Part shown: in pieces, positions 15,191 to 22,263 of the stretch
Layout: each line of letters opens with the position of its first letter
Position numbering within the stretch: the stretch's first letter is position 1
Assembly (NCBI RefSeq): GCF_000420465.1
Contig: NZ_ATUZ01000013.1
Location: 434,001 to 498,000 of the forward strand
Reading direction: 5' to 3'
Source of the DNA: Desulfovibrio desulfuricans DSM 642
GTDB taxonomy: Bacteria > Desulfobacterota > Desulfovibrionia > Desulfovibrionales > Desulfovibrionaceae
DNA: 64,000 nt
The notes under the pieces: generated by a model
The model's input: the letters and a program-made list of their open reading frames with translations, nothing else
Told to the model about the DNA's origin: nothing
Databases searched by the model: none
Program-made: the position numbers and the translations under genes

Positions 15191-16138
15191 TCATCGGCTA
15201 TTTTTTGTATTGATCTGCAGGTGGGCTTCAATGAGTCTTGCAACCTGCTCCGGCGCGGAAATCGGGCCGCCATGCCCGGCACCGTGGCACACGGCAAGAT
15301 GTACTGCCGGCACCGTCTTATGTATTTCCACCGCTACATATGCGTAGGCCGGCAATGTTCTGTCGCCATATGCTAATGTTATAGATTTGTTGAATATATT
15401 AAGATTTGCAACATCGATTGCCAATCGTTCTGGATCACGTGACTGATCAAGCCAAGTATCCGAATTGGCAGTCATGACGGCGCGGGAACGCTCGTCAAAA
15501 ACATTTATCCAGCTACCTTTGCCAAAGGCCGCATTTTCGACAAAATACATCGTTCCCAGCTCGATATCGCCGCTTTCAAGATACTCTTTGGCTTTTTGCA
15601 TCGAAAGCTTTGTTGCCATTAGCGCTTCAGAGTAATCTTTTTTCCCTTTCAGTATTCCCAAAACGGGAGGTTCATAAACAAAGAGACTTGCGACAAGTTC
15701 CGGGTGTTCGTTTGCAAGCGCGATCGCCACGCTCGCCCCATAAGAATGACCGACTACATGAACTGGCCCAATACCCAATTTTTGGATTAGACGAGCTGCA
15801 TCGGTTACATCGTCGGAAATATGCCCTTGGCGTGAAACGTTCGTACTCGCACTATGACCACGACGATCGTATAGGACAATCGGGTTGCCATCTTTCCGAG
15901 CGAGTTCCTCCGCCACCGGCAACCAGCTATGGTGATCATCCCACGACCCGTGAATGAATAAGATTGGTACTCCATGACCATGAATAACGCGTGCTGCGAG
16001 TTGAACCTCTCCCACATCGACACGTTTGAGAGGGGCAGTCCGCTCGAGTGGCGATGGTGCATGGCCTGCGCACCCTGAGAGTAACAACATCAAAACAAAA
16101 AGAATTTTCACTGACGCATGTCGCATGCTATGCCTCAC
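15191..16138 (-). CDS. Alpha/beta-hydrolase lipoprotein
   Basis: A 315-residue protein with a lipoprotein signal peptide: basic start, hydrophobic core and lipobox LLSGC at about residues 19-23. The mature part is an alpha/beta hydrolase. It has the HG oxyanion strand (LFIHGSWDDHHSW), GHSYG with Ser as nucleophile (about 130), and a late His in CHGAGHGGP (about 284-292). DRRGHSAS is typical of the haloperoxidase/esterase branch. The location is envelope-anchored and the substrate unknown. It is the last gene of a three-gene minus-strand operon behind the MarR regulator (21 bases) and the ICMT-like protein, so it may be part of a drug- or solvent-response module. The operon is flanked by the island end and an IS remnant, suggesting transfer. 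Confidence 0.85.
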   Translation of the reverse strand: MRHSMRHASVKILFVLMLLLSGCAGHAPSPLERTAPLKRVDVGEVQLAARVIHGHGVPILFIHGSWDDHHSWLPVAEELARKDGNPIVLYDRRGHSASTNVSRQGHISDDVTDAARLIQKLGIGPVHVVGHSYGASVAIALANEHPELVASLFVYEPPVLGILKGKKDYSEALMATKLSMQKAKEYLESGDIELGTMYFVENAAFGKGSWINVFDERSRAVMTANSDTWLDQSRDPERLAIDVANLNIFNKSITLAYGDRTLPAYAYVAVEIHKTVPAVHLAVCHGAGHGGPISAPEQVARLIEAHLQINTKNSR

Positions 16139-16159
16139 ATCCGTTTCATTCAGAATTGA

Positions 16160-16657
16160 CTATCTGGAAGATTTTTTGCGCCGTAAACACTCCATACAAC
16201 TACAGAGGTTGCATAGCAGCGCCGTTGCCTCGGCAACCTCTACAGAATCAAAATGTTGCAATTTACTTTCGATAAACGCAGCTTCCGCTTGGCGAAAACT
16301 GTCAAAAACCTCCCGCCCAGATGCGGTTAACGAGGCCAGCTTAGATCGAAGATGGCGCGGATTGTCAGAAAATGCGATCAGTCCCTGCGCCTCTAATCCG
16401 TTGCATACCGTCTGCACGAATTGGCGCGAAACGCTGAGTCCCCCTGCAATCTCTGGCACCGTAGCAGTGCAGTGCCGCAGCAGTAAGTCCATTACCTTCA
16501 CCTGAGGCGTACCAAGTCCTGCCTTTTCATGAACCTCATCCATCGTGACAGTCAACGCTGACTGCAACGCGAACACTTGGCGGAACAGGGTGTGCAGGGC
16601 TTCGCCGTCGGCATACTTTCGCGATGTGCTCACAGCCAGCGCCTCACGTTGCGACAA
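16160..16657 (-). CDS. MarR-family transcriptional regulator
   Basis: A 165-residue winged-helix regulator. The N-terminal dimerisation helix is followed by TPQVKVMDLLLRH, the recognition segment TVPEIAGGLSVSRQFVQTVC, a wing with NPRHLRSKLASLTASG, and a C-terminal dimerisation helix. It overlaps the upstream ICMT-like gene by 28 bases and precedes the hydrolase, so the three are translationally coupled. MarR proteins usually repress their own operon until a phenolic or oxidising ligand binds. The perfect inverted repeat at 17161-17177, over the operon promoter, is the natural candidate operator. The Cys-rich C-terminus (LLCNLCSCMECLRRKK) is unusual and could sense thiol stress or metals. Confidence 0.9.
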   Translation of the reverse strand: MSQREALAVSTSRKYADGEALHTLFRQVFALQSALTVTMDEVHEKAGLGTPQVKVMDLLLRHCTATVPEIAGGLSVSRQFVQTVCNGLEAQGLIAFSDNPRHLRSKLASLTASGREVFDSFRQAEAAFIESKLQHFDSVEVAEATALLCNLCSCMECLRRKKSSR

Positions 16658-17118
16658 TAAGCGTTGTAGTCGGCACCGAAACGTTGGCGCAAGTATCGCT
16701 CTTCGCGCCGGATTACGTACCGGTCGAGATACAGATACATCGCCAATGCCGAGAGCATCATCGGCAGGCTGTTTGCCCCCGCGCCTACGCCGAGCAGGAT
16801 AGCGACTAACCCGACATACATCGGGTTACGACTGAACCGATAGGAGGAGCCAGTCACCAGTTCGGTTGCTGGACGACAAGTTTTCACCGCTGTGCCGACG
16901 GAAATGAAGCGACTATGCCCCGACATCATGAAGAAAAAAACAGCTCCCGCCACGGCAATTCCCGCAACCAGCCGTAACAGCCAAGGGACCGTGGAAAAGG
17001 GAACAAAAAAAGGAGGAAGCAACCATTCCGCCACGCCACCACCAATCAGACAAATCATAAAAAAGCGTGGCGGCATTAACCACGAAATACCGGGGGAGTC
17101 TATAGCTGGCACCGACAC
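16630..17118 (-). CDS. Isoprenylcysteine carboxyl methyltransferase-family membrane protein
   Basis: An integral membrane protein with about four hydrophobic segments. The ICMT/PEMT signature is in the C-terminal half: VTGSSYRFSRNPMYVGLVAI (Arg-Asn-Pro-Met-Tyr), then a Glu-Glu pair in IRREERYLRQRFG and a terminal YCRNVRRWL. In the family this part binds S-adenosylmethionine; bacterial substrates are mostly unknown, since these cells lack prenylated CaaX proteins. I take the GTG at 17118 as start because GGAGG lies six bases upstream; the longer TTG frame from 17151 has no ribosome site. It is the first gene of the MarR operon. Confidence 0.85.
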   Translation of the reverse strand: MSVPAIDSPGISWLMPPRFFMICLIGGGVAEWLLPPFFVPFSTVPWLLRLVAGIAVAGAVFFFMMSGHSRFISVGTAVKTCRPATELVTGSSYRFSRNPMYVGLVAILLGVGAGANSLPMMLSALAMYLYLDRYVIRREERYLRQRFGADYNAYCRNVRRWL

Positions 17119-17160
17119 GACACACCTCCATGCATATGCATCTGTGCTCAACTAATATAA

Positions 17161-17177
17161 TGACAACTAACTTGTCA
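17161..17177 (-). promoter_or_regulatory. Candidate MarR operator over the operon promoter
   Basis: TGACAACTAACTTGTCA is a perfect 6-base inverted repeat with a 5-base spacer. On the minus strand it contains TTGACA, a consensus -35 box, with AT-rich -10-like sequence (TATTAG) 15 bases on. It lies 43 bases upstream of the GTG start of the ICMT-MarR-hydrolase operon, so binding there would block transcription. Confidence 0.6.
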
Positions 17178-17432
17178 ATTTTTATCTCGGGTTGGACAGC
17201 CAGGAGGACAAAGAATTCTTTGCATCTCCCAGAAGATGGTTCTGGTAGCATCCTGTTAAAATACAGTGGATGCAGCAATGGGTATGTATTTGACGGGAAC
17301 GCATGACAGTAAGGATACTTGGGGGCACCTGCTTTACGCTGAGCATTCTTGAGACAACATTGACTGCGCATGCAAACGTTAGCCATTCCGAAAAGCAGCA
17401 TGCATGATAGTTGTTGTTTGGAGTTGCCCCCG

Positions 17433-17753
17433 CTAAACCGGACGCTCCGAGTTTTGCAATGGATGGATAAAGTCACGAGGCGAGAGTATCCGCAGGGCCT
17501 TGTGTGGGGCATTTTCATTGTAGTCTTCAGACCAATCGGGAAGCGGCGCCATCACGGTTTCGGCATCTGGTCGATCATTGCAGAAGATATAATCCAGTTT
17601 GAATATTTTGCCGAGAGCTTCAGCCATACCGTTGCTTTGGGGGCTGCGAGCCATGGTAAATTTGCTGACGATTCCCAGCGCGGCGGCAAAAGTAATTGTT
17701 TCTTTTGCTGTATAGCAGGAACCGTTGTCGGAAAGCCATTCAACTGGCTGCAA
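17433..17753 (-). pseudogene. IS3-family transposase OrfB, C-terminal remnant
   Basis: The frame encodes the last ~105 residues of an IS3-family integrase-core transposase. WLSDNGSCYTAKETITFAAA carries the second catalytic Asp of DDE, SPQSNGMAEALGKIFK the catalytic Glu region, and WSEDYNENAPHKALRILSP the conserved end. The first half of OrfB and all of OrfA are missing on the right side, where unrelated sequence begins. Past the stop, GGAGTTGCCCCCGCTAAACC at about 17420-17439 resembles an IS3 terminal repeat. The insertion is inactive and marks the edge of the accessory patch. Confidence 0.8.
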
Positions 17754-17841
17754 TGTATAGCTGTCTACTCTGATGGGAGTATATCATATCCCGGCCATTG
17801 TGCTTTTTGTGGGGTCAGGTGGATGTCCGTTGCCGCCGATA

Positions 17842-18246
17842 TCAGCCCGCCTTGCGCGGATTGGCGGACAGTCTGTCCAGCAGGCGGTCGTAATAGGGAT
17901 CGTCCTGCTCAATCTGCATGGGCCGCTGAAAGCGCATTTTGGCCCGCGTGATCATAAAGCGCACCCTTTGCATCTGGCGCACGCGCTCCTGCTCGTCCTC
18001 GCACTGCTCCAGCAGATCCACAAGCCTGTTCAGTTCCTTGCGCTCCTCAAGCTCTGGCGGCAGGCAGCCAGCATTGCGCAGTATCTTGTAGGCCATACGC
18101 ATTTCTTCCGGCACATGGCTCAGGTCTTCAATCTCAAGGGGTTTGCCAGCGCCGGGCAGGTTGTCAAAAGCCCCTTGCGACAGGGCTTCCTCAATGCGGC
18201 GTTCCGCCACAAGCTGGATGACAGACCAGGGATTGGCGTCACTCAT
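17842..18246 (-). CDS. DUF1992 (DnaJ-C28-like conserved domain) protein
   Basis: 134 residues. The family core is evident: IQLVAERRIEEALSQGAFDN, LPGAGKPL, VPEEMRMAYKILRNAG, then a helical region with acidic and basic stretches. Members are small and cytoplasmic, and the molecular function is unknown. I start it at ATG 18246 because GAGG lies six bases upstream and the ATG overlaps the mutS stop (ATGAGTGA), showing translational coupling. The longer open frame upstream is only the mutS gene read in another frame. Confidence 0.85.
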   Translation of the reverse strand: MSDANPWSVIQLVAERRIEEALSQGAFDNLPGAGKPLEIEDLSHVPEEMRMAYKILRNAGCLPPELEERKELNRLVDLLEQCEDEQERVRQMQRVRFMITRAKMRFQRPMQIEQDDPYYDRLLDRLSANPRKAG

Positions 18247-20992
18247 GGGCATCCTCGTCCGGCGGCAGGGCGTCTGTTTGCGGGGCAGATTCCGGGCTGT
18301 CGCTCCACAGTTTTTTCCATTCCATAAGCAGGCGCAGGGCGTCCAGCGGGCTGAGTTCATCAGGATTAAGCTCGCGCAGCAGCAGAACAAGCGGGTGTTC
18401 CGAGCGCGGCGGCGCGGCGGCAATCTCCGGCAGTTCCGGCTCTTTTTTTGCTGGCTCCGGCAGGCTCAGGCCCGGCAGGGAGACCGCAGAAACCACGGTT
18501 CTTCTGGCGCTGTCGCGCCCACGCTCAAGCCCCTGCAATATGGCTCTGGCCCGCTGCACCACGGGGCCGGGCACACCCGCAAGGCGGGCCACCTCCACGC
18601 CGTAGCTGCGGTCTGAAGGGCCGGGAACCAGCTTGTGCAGAAAGAGAATGTCGTTGTTGTATTCGCGGATGGCGATGTTCATGGTGAACACGCCCGCAAT
18701 GCGGCCTTCCAGGGCTGTCAGCTCGTGGTAGTGGGTGGCAAAGAGGGTGCGCAGGTCGCCGCCAGCCCGCTTAGCAAGGTCTTCCACCACGGCCCAGGCC
18801 AGGGCCACGCCGTCATAGGTGCTGGTACCACGGCCAATTTCGTCCAGAATCACAAGGCTGCGGCGGGTGGCCTGACGCAGAATGCGGGCCGTTTCCATCA
18901 TTTCCACCATAAAGGTGCTCTGGCCCTGCGCGAGGTTGTCTGATGCGCCCACGCGCGAAAACAGCCGGTCTACCAGCCCAAGGCGGGCGGCGCTGGCAGG
19001 AACCATGGAACCCATCTGCGCCAGCAGGCTGATGATGGCAACTTGCCGCAGCACGGTGGATTTACCGGCCATGTTGGGGCCTGTGAGCAGGCACAGGCGG
19101 CGTCCGGCATCAAGGCGAAAATCGTTGGGCACAAAATTGGCGCGGCCAAGCATGGCTTCAACCACAGGGTGCCGCCCCTCGCGGATGTCCAGATTGGCCT
19201 CTGCGTCAAGCTCCGGCCTGCACCAGTTGTTGGTGCGGCCCACCTGCGCAAGGCTCTGCCAGTAGTCGAGCTGGGCAACCATATCCGCCGCGTGGATGAT
19301 GCGTTCGCGCTGGGCGGCCATGTGGGTGCGAAGATCCTGAAACAGCGAGTACTCCAGCGTCTTGCGCTTGTCTGCGGCAGACAAAAGCTCTTCTTCAAGC
19401 TCTTTCAGTTCCACCGTGGTGAAGCGCTCGGCATTGGCAAGGCTCTGGCGGCGGATAAAATGGAAGGGCGCAGGGCCGCTGTGAGCCGCGCGCGTAAGCT
19501 CGTAATAATAGCCGAACACACGGTTAAAGCCCAGCTTGAGCTTGCTGATGCCTGTTTTTTCCTGTTCCTCGGCCAGCATGTTCTGGAGCTTCTGTTCGCC
19601 GTGTTCCGCCAGATCAAGCAGGCGGTCAAGTTCCGCATTATAGCCGGTTTTGAACAGGCCGCCCTCGGTAATGACCGCAGGGGGGCTGTCCACCAGGGCG
19701 TTTTGCAGCAGGGCCGCGTAGTCTTCCATGTTGTCCCACGACTTGACCACATCGGCAACGCTCTTGGGCATCTGACCCGCAGGAGCGGAAGTTGTGTCAG
19801 AATTCGCCCCGGAAGGTGTGCCAGCCCCTTGCAGGGCGGCATACACATCCGGCAGGGCCGCAAGGCTGTTGCGCAGGGCAATAAAATCGCGCGGCGCGCC
19901 CTGATTCAGGCTGATGCGCGTGGAGAGCCGCTCCAGGTCGTAGACATTTTTCAAAGCTTCGCGCAGTGCGGCGCGGCGGACATCGTCCGCATGAAAAAAG
20001 GCCACAGCGTCCTGAACGCGGGTGATGGGGCCAAGCTCTCGCCAGGGGTGGCGCAGCATGTCTTCAAGCAGCCTGCCGCCCATGGGAGTCATGGTGTCGT
20101 CCAGCACATGGCGCAGGGTGCCTTTGCCCTTGCGGCCATTGAGGCGGCAAAAAATTTCAAGGTTACGCTCGGTCACATCGTCAATGAGCAGGCGGCGGCC
20201 AAGATCAAGGGGGACAAAGGGCATGAGGTGGTCGGGGTTGCGCATCTGCGTCTGGCTCAGATAGACCAGCAGCGCGCCGCAAGCCCGCATGAGCTCCGGC
20301 TTGCCTTCCAGTCCAAGAGCGCCAGCCTCGCGCACGCCCTGAGCGGCCACAACGCGCTCTGTGGCGCGTTTGAGGTCAAACTGGGGCGCGGGCATGCGCA
20401 CAAGCCTTATGCCTTCCAGAATGCACCGTTGGGGCGGCTCGACCCCTTCCGGCACCAGCAGTTCGCGCGGGGCAAGTTTTTGCACCCACTGCCACAGTTC
20501 GGCCTCGCGCTTGAACTCAACGCCAGACCACTGGCCCGTGGAAATATCCGCCCAGGCAAGGCCGCCAGCCCCACCCGAGGCGGAGGGGCACAGCGCCCCC
20601 AAAAAGTTATGGCTCTTGCTGGCGAGGTTGGCGTCTTCCAGCACTGTGCCTGGCGTGATAACGCGCGTAACGGCCCTCTTGACCAGCCCCTTGGCGGCCT
20701 TGGGGTCTTCTGTCTGGTCGCAGATGGCAACGTGGTAGCCCTTGTCGATGAGCTGGGCCACGTAGCCCTCCACCGCATGCCACGGCACGCCGCACATGGG
20801 GATGGGGTTTTCTGCGTCCCTGCTGCGGCTGGTGAGGGCAATCTGAAGCTCGCGGGCCGCGACCTTGGCGTCTTCAAGAAACAGTTCATAAAAGTCGCCC
20901 ATACGGTAGAACAGCAGGGCATCGGGGTGTTCGGCCTTGATGCCCATGTACTGTTCAAACATGGGAGTCAGCTTTACGGGGGCTTCAGACAT
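18239..20992 (-). CDS. mutS: DNA mismatch repair protein MutS
   Basis: 917 residues, slightly longer than the usual ~855 because of an insertion near 395-415 (Ser/Thr/Gly/Ala-rich) and a Pro-rich tail before the C-terminal clamp. The N-terminal mismatch-binding domain has GDFYELF, with the Phe-x-Glu that stacks on mispairs. The ATPase has Walker A TGPNMAGKSTVLRQV (about 630), STFMVEMMETA, Walker B LVILDEIGRGTSTYDG and FATHYHEL. The C-terminal HPLVLLLRELNPDELSPLDA is the tetramerisation and mutL-contact tail. It recognises mismatches and small loops after replication. It is followed at once by the overlapping DUF1992 gene; the lapA-like gene lies 110 bases upstream. Confidence 0.98.
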   Translation of the reverse strand: MSEAPVKLTPMFEQYMGIKAEHPDALLFYRMGDFYELFLEDAKVAARELQIALTSRSRDAENPIPMCGVPWHAVEGYVAQLIDKGYHVAICDQTEDPKAAKGLVKRAVTRVITPGTVLEDANLASKSHNFLGALCPSASGGAGGLAWADISTGQWSGVEFKREAELWQWVQKLAPRELLVPEGVEPPQRCILEGIRLVRMPAPQFDLKRATERVVAAQGVREAGALGLEGKPELMRACGALLVYLSQTQMRNPDHLMPFVPLDLGRRLLIDDVTERNLEIFCRLNGRKGKGTLRHVLDDTMTPMGGRLLEDMLRHPWRELGPITRVQDAVAFFHADDVRRAALREALKNVYDLERLSTRISLNQGAPRDFIALRNSLAALPDVYAALQGAGTPSGANSDTTSAPAGQMPKSVADVVKSWDNMEDYAALLQNALVDSPPAVITEGGLFKTGYNAELDRLLDLAEHGEQKLQNMLAEEQEKTGISKLKLGFNRVFGYYYELTRAAHSGPAPFHFIRRQSLANAERFTTVELKELEEELLSAADKRKTLEYSLFQDLRTHMAAQRERIIHAADMVAQLDYWQSLAQVGRTNNWCRPELDAEANLDIREGRHPVVEAMLGRANFVPNDFRLDAGRRLCLLTGPNMAGKSTVLRQVAIISLLAQMGSMVPASAARLGLVDRLFSRVGASDNLAQGQSTFMVEMMETARILRQATRRSLVILDEIGRGTSTYDGVALAWAVVEDLAKRAGGDLRTLFATHYHELTALEGRIAGVFTMNIAIREYNNDILFLHKLVPGPSDRSYGVEVARLAGVPGPVVQRARAILQGLERGRDSARRTVVSAVSLPGLSLPEPAKKEPELPEIAAAPPRSEHPLVLLLRELNPDELSPLDALRLLMEWKKLWSDSPESAPQTDALPPDEDAHE

Positions 20993-21102
20993 AATAATTC
21001 TTGGGGTGATGGTGACGGTTGCGGATTACCGCAGCCATAAAAAAATTGTGGCGCTGCCCAGACCCTCAGCCGAACAGCGCCACAAAGCGGATTGCAAAAA
21101 GT

Positions 21103-21543
21103 CTAGTGCTGCTTGTCAGGATCCGGAACCAGCGATTCTTCGGCGGCAACAGCCGTTGCGGCAACGGGGGCCATAGACGCGGGCTGTGCGTCGGCCTTGC
21201 CGTTCTTGCTCAAGAACTGCGAGCGGGCTGTGTCTGCGCCAAGCTTTTTCTTGGTTTTTTCCAGTTCGCGCTCAAGGCTGCTGATCTGCCATTTCTGTTT
21301 CATCAGGCGGGCGGTCAGATTGACCTTGTCCCACACCAGAAAGCCCAGAGTCATCAAGGCGCCACAGGCGAAGGCCGCGATGACCAGAAAATAGAAGGGC
21401 AGGGCGATGGAAGACATGGCGGGAATAAAGAACAGGTTGAGCGTGAGCACCATGCTCTGGGAGAGCGCGCCCTGGTTCTGAAAAAAGAACACAAGAGCGA
21501 GGAAAAAGAGGATGGCGAGCAAAAATACTTTGATATACCGCAT
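21103..21543 (-). CDS. lapA: LapA-domain (DUF1049) membrane protein
   Basis: 146 residues from ATG 21543, which has GGAG seven bases upstream; the ATG at 21549 is too close to that site. Two membrane helices, residues about 4-22 (FLLAILFFLALVFFF) and 48-72, enclose a short loop with LTLNLFF, followed by a coiled coil (ISSLERELEKTKKKLG) and an Ala-rich tail. This is the lipopolysaccharide assembly protein A layout. In E. coli LapA works with LapB in controlling LPS synthesis; no lapB is adjacent here, so the role is inferred from the family only. Confidence 0.8.
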   Translation of the reverse strand: MRYIKVFLLAILFFLALVFFFQNQGALSQSMVLTLNLFFIPAMSSIALPFYFLVIAAFACGALMTLGFLVWDKVNLTARLMKQKWQISSLERELEKTKKKLGADTARSQFLSKNGKADAQPASMAPVAATAVAAEESLVPDPDKQH

Positions 21544-21572
21544 AGACATACTCCTCAGGCTAAATAAAGCTA

Positions 21573-21602
21573 TCTCAAAAAAACTTCACGGGCTTTTTGA
21601 GA
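21573..21602 (-). terminator. AT-rich hairpin after the HIT gene
   Basis: TCTCAAAAA (21573-21581) pairs perfectly with TTTTTGAGA (21594-21602). It lies about 100 bases past the HIT gene stop and just before lapA. The stem is mostly A-T, so it is a weak terminator at best. Confidence 0.4.
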
Positions 21603-21700
21603 ATGCCGCATCGCCCAAGAGGGCACAGCATCGCGCTCTCCAGCCGGTCTTTGTCGCCCCCTGCGAAAAAGACAATCCCCGCCACAAGGTCATGCAGCCC

Positions 21701-22243
21701 TTACGAGCCGCAACCTTCCTGCCCGGGCGTGGAAGCGGCGCGGTCTTGCTTGCCATTGGCCGCGCCATTCGTGAAATACGGTTTCAGTGCCGCATAGGTG
21801 CGGCTCAAGTGTTCGGGCATGGTGCGCACTTCGTCAAACACTGCCATGAATGAAGAGTCGCCCGTCCAGCGCGGCACCAGGTGAAAATGCAGGTGTTCGC
21901 GAATGCCCGCGCCCGCTGCCTGCCCCTGGTTCAGGCCGATATTGATGCCTTCACAGTTAAAGTGCTGCTTTAAGATCACCGTGCACTGCTGTAAAAGATC
22001 CATGATTTCATGGGTTTCTTCCGGATTGAGGTCAGCCAGCAGCATAACGTGCCGATATGGGCACACCATGATATGCCCGTTATTATACGGGAACTTGTTC
22101 ATGATGACAAAGGCCATCCGGCCTCTGTGCAGTACCAGGCGCTGCTCGTCATCCGCCGTATGCTCGGGGAGGCAGAACACGCAGGAGTCTGGCTTGGGGC
22201 CAAGAATGTACTCAATGCGCCATGGAGCCCATAGTTGTTTCAT
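21701..22243 (-). CDS. HIT-family nucleotide hydrolase/phosphorylase
   Basis: 180 residues. The histidine triad is HLHFHLVPRW (His-x-His-x-His, about residues 117-126), preceded by GLNQGQAAGAGIREH. Two cysteines near the start (SCVFCLPE) match the zinc-binding front of the Ap4A-phosphorylase-like branch. Such enzymes act on AMP-linked substrates such as Ap4A or adenylylated metabolites. It starts 20 bases after the stop of the nucleotidyltransferase fusion gene and is probably co-transcribed with it and xerD. The Ser/Gly/Asn-rich tail is not conserved in the family. Confidence 0.9.
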   Translation of the reverse strand: MKQLWAPWRIEYILGPKPDSCVFCLPEHTADDEQRLVLHRGRMAFVIMNKFPYNNGHIMVCPYRHVMLLADLNPEETHEIMDLLQQCTVILKQHFNCEGINIGLNQGQAAGAGIREHLHFHLVPRWTGDSSFMAVFDEVRTMPEHLSRTYAALKPYFTNGAANGKQDRAASTPGQEGCGS

Positions 22244-22263
22244 AGTTGGTTTCTATACACCTC

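Noticed and set aside
678..17753. IS3 OrfA and OrfB fragments as two ends of one split transposon
   Set aside because: They carry only opposite ends of the transposase, are 16.5 kb apart, and no matching terminal repeats were found, so they may belong to different elements.
19043..21040. 665-codon plus-strand open frame
   Set aside because: Exactly antisense to mutS, a product of GC-rich codon bias; no domain recognisable.
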